Assembly: GCA_027040375.1 (NCBI GenBank)
Contig: JALUMJ010000029.1
Coordinates: 1 to 14,059 of the forward strand
DNA from: Campylobacteraceae bacterium
Lineage (GTDB): Bacteria; Campylobacterota; Campylobacteria; Campylobacterales; Sulfurospirillaceae
Direction: 5' to 3'
DNA: 14,059 nucleotides
The number at the start of each line of letters is the position of its first letter. Positions within the stretch are counted from its first letter, which is position 1. The notes under the pieces were generated by a model. It made no database searches, was not told the DNA's origin, and saw nothing but the letters and a program-made list of their open reading frames with translations. Below, piece after piece: positions 8,141-14,059 of the stretch. The position numbers and the translations under genes are program-made.

Positions 8141-9342
8141 ATATACTCTTTTTCCAACTCTATTAAATCTTCAAAATTCTCTCTTCTTCGAATTAACCTA
8201 TCTTTGCCATCTTCTAAAGCAATTTCAGCAACCTTGCATCTTGTATTGTAATTACTACTCATGGTAAACCCATAAGCTCCTGCACTTTTTATCACTATCA
8301 AGTCATCATGTTTAGTTTTTGGCATTTGCCTATCTTTTGCTAAAAAATCTCCACTTTCGCAGATGGGCCCTACGATATCAGCTAATGATTTTTCATCGTC
8401 GTTAGCCCCAATCACTTCAAAATCATGATAAGCTTGATACAAACTAGGTCTTACGAGGTCATTCATCCCCGCATCAACTATCACAAATCTTTTTTTATCA
8501 TTTGCCTTTTCATATAAAACTTTTGTGAGCAAATAACCACAATTTCCAACCATATATCTTCCTGGTTCGCACACGATAGTAACATCTTCATTTTTTAAAG
8601 CTTCAAATATATTTTGCGCATAGTCATATAAAGAAATCGTAATTTCATCTTTGTATTTGATGCCAACTCCGCCACCAATATCGAAAAATTTTATATCAAT
8701 ATTTGCAGCTTTTAAACTTCTTAGCAAATTTCCCATGACAAGTGCGGCTTCTTTAAACGGCAACGCTTTAACTATCTGACTACCTATATGATAGTGTATG
8801 CCAATTGGTGTAAGATTTTTTGATTTATTTGCATATAGATACATCTTTTTAGCGGTATCTATATCCACTCCAAATTTATTTTCATGTAATCCTGTAGAGA
8901 TATAAGGGTGAGTTTTGGGGTCTATATCTGGATTGACTCGGATACTTATCCTTGCATTTTTATCCAACTCTTTTGCAATTTTTTCAACTCTTAGCATCTC
9001 TTCTTCGCTTTCGAGATTTAACATCAAAATATCTTTTTGCAAAGCTTCTCTAATCTCGCTATCTTTTTTTCCAACACCACTAAAGATAATCTTGTACTTA
9101 TCGACTCCTGCTAGTAAAGCTCTTTTTACTTCACCTATGGAAACGCAATCACATCCTGAGCCTAGTTTTGCAAGATGTTTTAGAACAGATAAATTGGAAT
9201 TTGCTTTAACAGCGTAGCAAAGCATTGACTTTCTAGCTTTAAAAGCATTTTTTAATTCATTATAATTTTTTGTAATTTCATCAAAGTTATATACATACAA
9301 AGGGGTGTCGTATTTATTTGAAAGTTTTTTAAAGTTGATCAT
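8137..9342 (-). CDS. lysA: Diaminopimelate decarboxylase
   Basis: LysA decarboxylates meso-diaminopimelate to L-lysine, the last step of lysine synthesis, and so balances diaminopimelate between peptidoglycan and protein. It is a fold type III (alanine racemase-like) PLP enzyme of 401 residues, normal for the family. The PLP lysine is K46 in YAVKAN. Other visible motifs are HIGSQI at 185-190, the phosphate-binding GGG at 223-225, EPGRYMV at 259-265, and CESGD at 328-332 with the active-site Cys328 contributed across the dimer. The ATG at 9342 is preceded by AAGG 7 bases upstream, and that site lies in a hairpin described separately. The gene heads the tight run through dxs after a 69-base gap, so it may have its own transcription start. 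Confidence 0.97.
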   Translation of the reverse strand: MINFKKLSNKYDTPLYVYNFDEITKNYNELKNAFKARKSMLCYAVKANSNLSVLKHLAKLGSGCDCVSIGEVKRALLAGVDKYKIIFSGVGKKDSEIREALQKDILMLNLESEEEMLRVEKIAKELDKNARISIRVNPDIDPKTHPYISTGLHENKFGVDIDTAKKMYLYANKSKNLTPIGIHYHIGSQIVKALPFKEAALVMGNLLRSLKAANIDIKFFDIGGGVGIKYKDEITISLYDYAQNIFEALKNEDVTIVCEPGRYMVGNCGYLLTKVLYEKANDKKRFVIVDAGMNDLVRPSLYQAYHDFEVIGANDDEKSLADIVGPICESGDFLAKDRQMPKTKHDDLIVIKSAGAYGFTMSSNYNTRCKVAEIALEDGKDRLIRRRENFEDLIELEKEYI

Positions 9343-9345
9343 ATA

Positions 9346-9370
9346 AGAGCCTTATTATTTAATAAGCTCT
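9346..9370 (-). promoter_or_regulatory. Hairpin covering the lysA ribosome binding site
   Basis: Arms 9346-9356 and 9361-9370 are complementary over 10 pairs with a single bulged base, closed by a 4-base loop (9357-9360). In the mRNA the 3' arm contains AAGG (9350-9353), the only Shine-Dalgarno match before the lysA ATG, 7 bases away. No T run follows on the minus strand, so it does not look like a terminator. The pairing is visible in the sequence; a regulatory role is inference. Confidence 0.4.
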
Positions 9371-9376
9371 ATTTTA
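9371..9376 (-). promoter_or_regulatory. Possible -10 element before lysA
   Basis: TAAAAT on the minus strand matches the -10 consensus at five of six positions and follows a T-rich stretch (about 9377-9411), the kind of upstream sequence seen at Campylobacterota sigma-70 promoters, which often lack a clear -35. A start about 7 bases downstream would fall inside the hairpin and remove its 5' arm. AT-rich chance matches are common, so confidence is low. Confidence 0.25.
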
Positions 9377-9411
9377 TCCAAAAAAGAAGAAAAATAAAAT
9401 TAAAAGAAGGT

Positions 9412-10470
9412 TTACTCTTTAAAGTATGAATAAATAGATATGACTGCGAGCAAAAAGATAGGTAATATTATAGCAAGTTCTGGCGCCAAAACTGAATTTA
9501 TAGCCAATTTGGATAAAAGAAATAAAACTCCCCATACGAGCACAGTTATAAATGATAACGAAAAAGAAACCACACTAAGACTATAATATCTTGCAATTAT
9601 AGGAATTCTTACCATAAGAATCAATACTAAAAAAGGTGCAAAAAGAGGTAAAAAAAGTTGAGAAAAAACTATAGTTTTTATTCTGCTTGTATCTAATCCT
9701 TGGGCATTGAAAAATTTTAATGCGTCTATTGCATCTAAAATTGAAAGATTAAATTTTCCTTTATATATATTGTCAATTATCTTTGGTCTAAAATCTTTTA
9801 ATTCCTCAAGTTTTGAGTATTTTAACACTTTGATGCCCTTATCACTTAAGGCGGTAACTTTTGGTTTTATGGTTTTTTCAACACCAACCAAAATCCAATT
9901 TTTTCCTTTGTAGTATCCTTTTTTGGCAGATATTATAGATATAATATCCCTATCAACCACATTAAAAATCTTTATATTCGTAGCTTCTTTTTTTATAGGG
10001 TCTAGTTTTTCAAAATATATATATTTATTATTCTTTTTCAAAAAAAGATCACTAGTGCTTGTTGAAATTTGACTAAATTTTAGTATATTATTGCTATATT
10101 CTCTAGCATATGAAAATTGTGTAAACGATAAAGAAATATACACAATTATAATAAACAAAGAAGATAAGAAAATTGGCTTCATCAAAGATTGTTTACTGAT
10201 TCCAAATGTGTACATACTTACTAATTCATTTGATTTTACCATGGCTGTCACGGTTAAAATCATAGCAAAAACCACAGAAAGCGGCAATACATAATTTATG
10301 GCATACATGCCTTGAAACATCGTATATAAAATTTGTAAGTTTGCAGATTTAGGTAATTTTTGATAAGTTGTGAGTAAATCAACACCAACATAAAAAAACT
10401 CTAGTGCTAAAAAAATTATAAAAAAATTCTTTATATAATGTATAATTATCTGTTTTTGATAAATTTTCAT
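9412..10470 (-). CDS. LptF/LptG (YjgP/YjgQ) family permease
   Basis: Proteins of this family form the inner-membrane permease of the LptB2FG transporter, which extracts lipopolysaccharide (or lipooligosaccharide) and passes it to LptC and the periplasmic bridge. The 352-residue protein has the family topology: three N-terminal membrane helices (about 13-33, 59-79, 99-119), a periplasmic beta-jellyroll domain (about 125-260), and three C-terminal helices (about 267-287, 298-320, 330-349). Between helices 2 and 3, NELVSMYTFGISKQSLMKPI is the cytoplasmic coupling segment that contacts the LptB ATPase. Whether it is LptF or LptG cannot be decided by eye. Its ATG overlaps the pth stop by 4 bases (ATGA) and I see no Shine-Dalgarno sequence, so translation probably depends on ribosomes finishing pth. 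Confidence 0.9.
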   Translation of the reverse strand: MKIYQKQIIIHYIKNFFIIFLALEFFYVGVDLLTTYQKLPKSANLQILYTMFQGMYAINYVLPLSVVFAMILTVTAMVKSNELVSMYTFGISKQSLMKPIFLSSLFIIIVYISLSFTQFSYAREYSNNILKFSQISTSTSDLFLKKNNKYIYFEKLDPIKKEATNIKIFNVVDRDIISIISAKKGYYKGKNWILVGVEKTIKPKVTALSDKGIKVLKYSKLEELKDFRPKIIDNIYKGKFNLSILDAIDALKFFNAQGLDTSRIKTIVFSQLFLPLFAPFLVLILMVRIPIIARYYSLSVVSFSLSFITVLVWGVLFLLSKLAINSVLAPELAIILPIFLLAVISIYSYFKE

Positions 10471-11018
10471 ATGTTTTTCAATGTATATTTTTGAGAAACT
10501 ATACTAAGTTCTTCTTGCAATAAAGCGAGACTACTTTCTTTTGCATTAGCTAAGATATCGCCTAGCTTTTCTTTCTGAGCAATTGAGAAATCTGAAAGTA
10601 CATGTGAGACTATTTTATCTTTATCCCTAGGTTTTCCTATACCAATTCTTACTCTAAAATAATCTTTACCTATACAAGAATCAATCGATTTTAAACCATT
10701 GTGTCCACCATTACCACCGCCAAATTTAAACCTTAATGCTCCAAATTCTAAATCTAAATCATCATGGATAACAATTATCTTTTGTGGTTCAAAGTAATCA
10801 CTGACAGCTCTCACGCTCTCGCCTGAAAGATTCATATAAGTAAGTGGTTTTAAAAGTAGAGTTTCTTTGTATTTATAAAGAAGCCCTTTGAAGTTTGTTT
10901 TTTTTATAGTAGTGTAGTCTTGGTCGCCCAAAAGCTCATCTATAACCATAAAACCAATATTATGTCGATTTTTCTTATATTTTGCCTCTGGGTTTCCAAG
11001 TCCTACGATTAGATTCAT
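10467..11018 (-). CDS. pth: Peptidyl-tRNA hydrolase
   Basis: Pth cleaves the ester bond of peptidyl-tRNAs that drop off the ribosome, recycling tRNA; it is essential in most bacteria. The 183-residue protein has the usual length and all hallmark motifs: GLGNP at 6-10, the catalytic His19 in NRHNIGF, YMNLSG with Asn63, IHDDLDL with Asp86, and GGNGGHNGLKS at about 101-111, followed by RVRIGIGKP. It starts 12 bases after rplY with a weak ribosome site. The rplY-pth pairing of a ribosomal protein with a translation quality-control enzyme is common across bacteria. Confidence 0.98.
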   Translation of the reverse strand: MNLIVGLGNPEAKYKKNRHNIGFMVIDELLGDQDYTTIKKTNFKGLLYKYKETLLLKPLTYMNLSGESVRAVSDYFEPQKIIVIHDDLDLEFGALRFKFGGGNGGHNGLKSIDSCIGKDYFRVRIGIGKPRDKDKIVSHVLSDFSIAQKEKLGDILANAKESSLALLQEELSIVSQKYTLKNI

Positions 11019-11030
11019 TTAATTTAATCG

Positions 11031-11567
11031 CTATTTAGCTTTTATAACTCCAACAACAGCGATTCTATCTTCATCCATCATTTGAATTTTATCACTAACT
11101 TTTATGTCTCTAACCAATATGGTATCTCCAACAGCTAAATCACTAACATCTAGTGTGAAGTTTTTTGGTAAATCTTCAGCTTTACATTTAACACTCAATC
11201 TTTTTTTAGAATGTGCTAAAACACCTTTGTCTTTAAGACCTTTTGGTGTGCCTGTTGTGGCAACTGGAACCAAATATTTTGATAAAACTCCTGGAAGTGC
11301 GATTCTTAAATCTACATGTAAAAAAGTATTTTTTACAGGGTGTTTTTGATATTCTTGAATGATAACTTTCAATGTTTGTTTTCCAACTTTAACATCAAAT
11401 GCCAACTCTTCTTTATTTCTAACCGCTTTTATGAACTCATTTTGTTTAAATGCAGCATTGATATTTTCAACACCTTTTCCATAAATATTGGCAATTAGAT
11501 ATCCATCTCTTCTAAGCTCTTTAGTAGCTTGTTTTGTGATACTCTCTCTAACTATACCTTCTAACAT
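11031..11567 (-). CDS. rplY: 50S ribosomal protein bL25, long (TL5/CTC) form
   Basis: bL25 binds 5S rRNA in the central protuberance of the large subunit. At 178 residues this is the two-domain CTC/TL5 form rather than the roughly 95-residue E. coli type. The N-terminal 5S-binding beta-barrel covers about 1-92 (including [14 protein letters not shown] and [12 protein letters not shown]), and the C-terminal beta domain covers about 95-178 ([20 protein letters not shown], ending in VGVIKAK). The ATG has a strong AAGGA ribosome site (11573-11577) and a consensus extended -10 promoter just upstream, so it begins a new transcription unit within the co-directional array. Confidence 0.96.
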   Translation of the reverse strand: MLEGIVRESITKQATKELRRDGYLIANIYGKGVENINAAFKQNEFIKAVRNKEELAFDVKVGKQTLKVIIQEYQKHPVKNTFLHVDLRIALPGVLSKYLVPVATTGTPKGLKDKGVLAHSKKRLSVKCKAEDLPKNFTLDVSDLAVGDTILVRDIKVSDKIQMMDEDRIAVVGVIKAK

Positions 11568-11584
11568 GTCTTTCCTTTTATAAA

Positions 11585-11593
11585 ATTATACCA
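11585..11593 (-). promoter_or_regulatory. Extended -10 promoter for rplY
   Basis: Read on the minus strand this is TGGTATAAT: a perfect TATAAT at 11590-11585 with the TG of an extended -10 at 11593-11592. A weak -35 candidate, TTATTA, lies at 11616-11611 with a 17-base spacer. Transcription would start near 11578, giving a leader of only about 11 bases that is mostly the ribosome site. A second TATAAT (11626-11621) without the TG extension lies further upstream in the same gap. Confidence 0.6.
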
Positions 11594-11642
11594 TCACATC
11601 AATGCAATAATAAGCTGATAATTATACATAAAGTAAACTAAA

Positions 11643-12830
11643 TTACTTCTTTAGTCCGATAATATCTCTGTCTATATTTACATTTTTATTCTCGTCATTT
11701 CTTTCCTTACGAGAAGTGTCGGCATTATAATAATCAATATCCATCAATAAATCATTTCTACTTGTGGCATTTTGCAATGCTTCTTCTTCTGAAATTTTAT
11801 TACTTGCGTATAAATCCAAAAGCGATTGATCAAATGTTTGACATTTATATACATCTTTTCCTTCTTTTAACGAATCTGCTATCTCGCCATCTCTTCCTTC
11901 AAGAATAAGATTTTCAATTCTAGAGTTTTTCACCAGTACCTCAACGGCTGCAGTTCTTCCTCCATTTATTGTTCTTACAAGTCTTTGAGACACTATACCT
12001 TGCAGAGTTGAAGAAAGTGACATTTTTATTCTATTTTGCTCATTTCCTGTAAACATCCCAAGAATTCTTCCTATAGTTTCTTTCGCATCAACTGTATGCA
12101 AAGTGGAAAGAACTAAATGTCCAGTTTCTGCTGCGTGCATCGCTGTTTCTATAGTTTCTAAATCCCTCATTTCTCCAACAAGTATAACATCTGGGTCTTC
12201 CCTTAGAGCCGCTCTTAAAGAATCTGCAAAGCTTAATGCGTCTTGACCTATAGCTCTTTGATTTACGATTGACTTGTCATCTTTATAAACAAATTCCACT
12301 GGGTCTTCTATGGTAATTATATGTTTTGGATGCTCTTTATTTATGTAATTTATCATGGCTGCAAGAGTTGTTGTCTTACCGCTCCCTGTAGGTCCTGTTA
12401 CTAAAACCAAACCTCTTTGCAAATTACAAAACGAACGGACTACCTCGGGCAATTGAAGTGATTCTATTGTTGGTAAACTTGTTGGTATGGCTCTAAAAAC
12501 TGCAGAAACACCATCAACTTGAAAAAATATATTAACTCTAAACCTATAATCTTCATTTAACTTAAAAGTAAAATCAAGATTTTTTTTATCAATTAATTCT
12601 TGAAATCTGGTTCTGAGCAATTCTTTAGCCAATATTAAACTATCTTCATAAGATATAATCTCTTTAGACATTGACAATATTCGACCATTTACCCTGCCTC
12701 TTATATTTGAGCCACTTTTTATATGTAAATCACTACCCTTATGCTCTACTAACTTTGCAAGATAAAATTTCAACTTTTTTGTCATCTCAAAGGTTAATTC
12801 ATCTATGTCTATATCATATTTTTTATTCAA
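11643..12830 (-). CDS. pilT: PilT/PilU-family type IV pilus retraction ATPase (TTG start)
   Basis: Members of this hexameric AAA-type secretion ATPase family depolymerise type IV pili, powering twitching, surface sensing or DNA uptake. The 395-residue protein has an N-terminal PAS-like domain (about 20-120, with GSDLHIKSG), Walker A GPTGSGKT at 146-153, the Asp box ITIEDPVEF at 172-180, Walker B ending in LVGEMRD with catalytic Glu220, and the His box HLVLSTLHT at 238-246. The ATPase core reads like PilT. The C-terminal part (VEVLVKNSRIENLI, then TFDQSLLDLY and ATSRNDLLMDI) is closer to PilU and lacks the PilT AIRNLIRE signature. About 30 charged residues follow. The TTG start at 12830 is supported by AAAGGAG 6 bases upstream; the first in-frame ATG (12785) has a poor site and would shorten the N-terminal domain. 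No other pilus gene is in the window. The gene name is provisional (pilT or pilU). Confidence 0.88.
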   Translation of the reverse strand: MNKKYDIDIDELTFEMTKKLKFYLAKLVEHKGSDLHIKSGSNIRGRVNGRILSMSKEIISYEDSLILAKELLRTRFQELIDKKNLDFTFKLNEDYRFRVNIFFQVDGVSAVFRAIPTSLPTIESLQLPEVVRSFCNLQRGLVLVTGPTGSGKTTTLAAMINYINKEHPKHIITIEDPVEFVYKDDKSIVNQRAIGQDALSFADSLRAALREDPDVILVGEMRDLETIETAMHAAETGHLVLSTLHTVDAKETIGRILGMFTGNEQNRIKMSLSSTLQGIVSQRLVRTINGGRTAAVEVLVKNSRIENLILEGRDGEIADSLKEGKDVYKCQTFDQSLLDLYASNKISEEEALQNATSRNDLLMDIDYYNADTSRKERNDENKNVNIDRDIIGLKK

Positions 12831-12836
12831 AATATA

Positions 12837-12843
12837 CTCCTTT
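12837..12843 (-). promoter_or_regulatory. Shine-Dalgarno site fixing the pilT-like TTG start
   Basis: AAAGGAG on the minus strand lies 6 bases before TTG (12830-12828) in the 24-base gap after tal. No ATG, and no other good start, is placed correctly relative to it, so it supports the TTG over the internal ATG at 12785. Confidence 0.75.
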
Positions 12844-12854
12844 GTTTTAAATTC

Positions 12855-13841
12855 CTATTTTAACACATCTAAGATTTCTTTAAAAGCATCTTTAAAAGAA
12901 ATCAAGCCATCCTTCATCAACTCATCGCAAGTTTTATTCATATCTATTCCATTAGCATCTAGTGTCTTAAAAAAATCTTCCACATTTTCATGTTTGCCAA
13001 TCTCATTTAAATCTTCATTTGATTCAACAAAATATTTTATAGTATTTAGTGGAGCTGTATTTATAGAATTTTTGCAAAGTAATTCTCTTATATAATAATC
13101 AGGTTTTAAATCGTCGCCTTTAACACCTGTGCTTGCAAAAAGACAACGAACATTATTTAATCCATAATTTTCTATCATATCATGTACGCTTAAAGCGTTA
13201 TATATCCCAACTTTTGCCGTTGGCAAGCCTAATTCTTTTAATTTTGTATCTAATTTTCTATCAAACCTGCTTACAAATACACTAATTACTGCTTTTGGTA
13301 AAATCTTGCCCCCAAAAGTGGCATTTCCTCGCTCAAATGCTTCTAAGCAATTTTTAGTTTGCGTGGTTGAAAAAATAAGAGTAGCATTAACATTTATCCC
13401 TTCACTCAATAAAACTTCCATGGCTTTGTATCCACTAGCTGTTGCGGGAACTTTTATCATGACATTTGGCATATCTATCTTTGCAAAGAGTCTTTTCCCT
13501 TCATCTATGGTTGCATCTGCATCATCACAGAAAAATGGATCAACTTCTATACTGATAAAACCATCATCTCCTTTTTCATACAACGGGAGCAATTTTTGTG
13601 CTGCTTTTTTGATATCTTTAACAGCTAACTCTTCATATATCTCTTTAGCACTCTTTGCTTTTAATTTTTCTATATCATCTTTGTAAGCTTTTGATGTTGT
13701 AATCGCTGATTTAAAAATCGAAGGATTGCTTGTAGCTCCATTTATGGTTTTGGTTTTTATCAATTCTACAAATTGGTTATCCAAGAAATTTCTTTCAACA
13801 AAATCACACCAAAGTGAAAATTTTAAATCCTCTATAAACAT
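12855..13841 (-). CDS. tal: Transaldolase
   Basis: Transaldolase moves a three-carbon dihydroxyacetone unit between sugar phosphates (sedoheptulose 7-phosphate and glyceraldehyde 3-phosphate to erythrose 4-phosphate and fructose 6-phosphate) in the non-oxidative pentose phosphate pathway. Erythrose 4-phosphate also feeds the aromatic pathway used by pheA. From the ATG at 13841 the protein has 328 residues. It shows FSLWCDFVERNFL at 8-20, NGATSNPSIF at 34-43, the Schiff-base Lys130 in VMIKVPAT, NVNATLIFS at 150-158 and SVFVSRFDRKLD at 187-198; this pattern looks like the longer transaldolase group found in actinobacteria and Campylobacterota. The frame is open further upstream to an ATG at 13922, but those 27 codons lie inside serB in another frame and encode a Lys/Arg-rich stretch unlike the family. 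GGGAG 7 bases before 13841 and the TAATG overlap with serB support the shorter form. Confidence 0.96.
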   Translation of the reverse strand: MFIEDLKFSLWCDFVERNFLDNQFVELIKTKTINGATSNPSIFKSAITTSKAYKDDIEKLKAKSAKEIYEELAVKDIKKAAQKLLPLYEKGDDGFISIEVDPFFCDDADATIDEGKRLFAKIDMPNVMIKVPATASGYKAMEVLLSEGINVNATLIFSTTQTKNCLEAFERGNATFGGKILPKAVISVFVSRFDRKLDTKLKELGLPTAKVGIYNALSVHDMIENYGLNNVRCLFASTGVKGDDLKPDYYIRELLCKNSINTAPLNTIKYFVESNEDLNEIGKHENVEDFFKTLDANGIDMNKTCDELMKDGLISFKDAFKEILDVLK

Positions 13842-14059
13842 TATATTTCTCCCAATATTTTTGTTAAATCTTTTGTATTTATGATTATATTTGCTTCTTT
13901 TTTTAGAATATCTTTTGCACAAAATGCGACTTTAGTTTTAGCGTATTTAAACATAGAAAGGTCATTTGCACCATCTCCCACAACCATAGTGTCACTAGGT
14001 TTTAGCTCTAAAAGTGCCTGCAATCTTTGGAGCATGTCGCCTTTTGAAAATCCAAACAT
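13841..14059 (-). CDS. serB: Phosphoserine phosphatase, C-terminal part (5' end outside window)
   Basis: SerB removes phosphate from O-phospho-L-serine, the last step of serine synthesis. Only the final 72 codons or so are here; the ATG at the window edge is probably an internal Met codon, because family members are about 205-220 residues or more. The fragment begins with FSKGDMLQRL, containing the Lys of HAD motif III, followed by VVGDGANDLSM, the motif IV GDGxNDL typical of SerB, and ends with the AFCAKDILKKEANIIIN stretch that matches the SerB C-terminus. The TAA stop shares its A with the tal ATG (TAATG), suggesting coupled translation. From memory serB and tal are also adjacent in C. jejuni. 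Other GDGxNDL HAD enzymes are possible but fit the tail less well. Confidence 0.88.
   Translation of the reverse strand: MFGFSKGDMLQRLQALLELKPSDTMVVGDGANDLSMFKYAKTKVAFCAKDILKKEANIIINTKDLTKILGEI
13849..13853 (-). promoter_or_regulatory. Shine-Dalgarno site fixing the tal start
   Basis: GGGAG on the minus strand lies 7 bases before the ATG at 13841-13839, inside the last codons of serB. It supports the 328-residue transaldolase rather than the 355-residue extension starting at 13922. Confidence 0.75.

Noticed and set aside
11605..11626. Weak AT-only inverted repeat after the pilT-like gene as a terminator.
   Set aside because: The stem is about five A-T pairs with a long loop and no T run, so an intrinsic terminator is not supported.
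13306..13686. A 126-codon open frame on the plus strand opposite tal, with other shorter plus-strand frames opposite dxs, fliF, pheA and lysA.
   Set aside because: They lie wholly antisense to strongly recognisable genes, are Ser- and Phe-rich as expected from reading AT-rich genes backwards, and match no family I know.
1..14059. Search for mobile elements, CRISPR arrays, defence genes, tRNAs or an undescribed gene cassette.
   Set aside because: No direct repeats, transposase-like proteins, clover-leaf patterns or unexplained long gaps were seen; every stretch over 100 bases belongs to a recognised conserved gene.

Overview
The window is AT-rich and carries fourteen protein genes, all on the minus strand, packed almost end to end. 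There is no tRNA, rRNA, mobile element or CRISPR array, and no gene-free stretch over 300 bases. The proteins and their order point to a Campylobacterota (Epsilonproteobacteria) chromosome. From memory, the run rplY-pth-LptF/G-lysA-HAD-pheA-hisC-fliF-fliG-fliH-dxs matches the Campylobacter jejuni Cj0311-Cj0321 block, and serB-tal is also a neighbouring pair there. The pilT-like gene between tal and rplY is not part of the C. jejuni arrangement. It suggests a free-living relative such as Sulfurimonas, Sulfurospirillum or Arcobacter, but the genus cannot be fixed by eye.

In the direction of transcription (high to low coordinates): serB (3' end only) and tal overlap by one base; a PilT/PilU-family ATPase follows after 24 bases. 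A 75-base gap with a consensus extended -10 promoter then leads into rplY, pth and an LptF/LptG-family permease (ribosome and translation upkeep, lipopolysaccharide export). After a 69-base gap with a hairpin over the lysA ribosome binding site comes the tightest part: lysA, a HAD-family protein, pheA, hisC, fliF, fliG, fliH and dxs (3' end cut by the window edge). Junctions in this part range from a 10-base overlap to a 15-base gap.

The last run mixes amino-acid biosynthesis (lysine, phenylalanine, histidine), the base of the flagellar motor (MS ring, rotor switch, export ATPase regulator) and the entry step of isoprenoid synthesis. No intrinsic terminator is visible between any of these genes, so they are probably co-transcribed, with the rplY promoter and perhaps one near lysA adding internal starts.

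This is essentially an ordinary core region. The points most worth a second look are the HAD protein with Gln in place of the second catalytic Asp of motif I, the ATPase with a PilT-like core and PilU-like C-terminus, the lysA ribosome-site hairpin, and several start codons decided by Shine-Dalgarno sites (GTG for fliF and fliG, TTG for the pilT-like gene, a downstream ATG for tal and probably hisC). I see no convincing new biological system.
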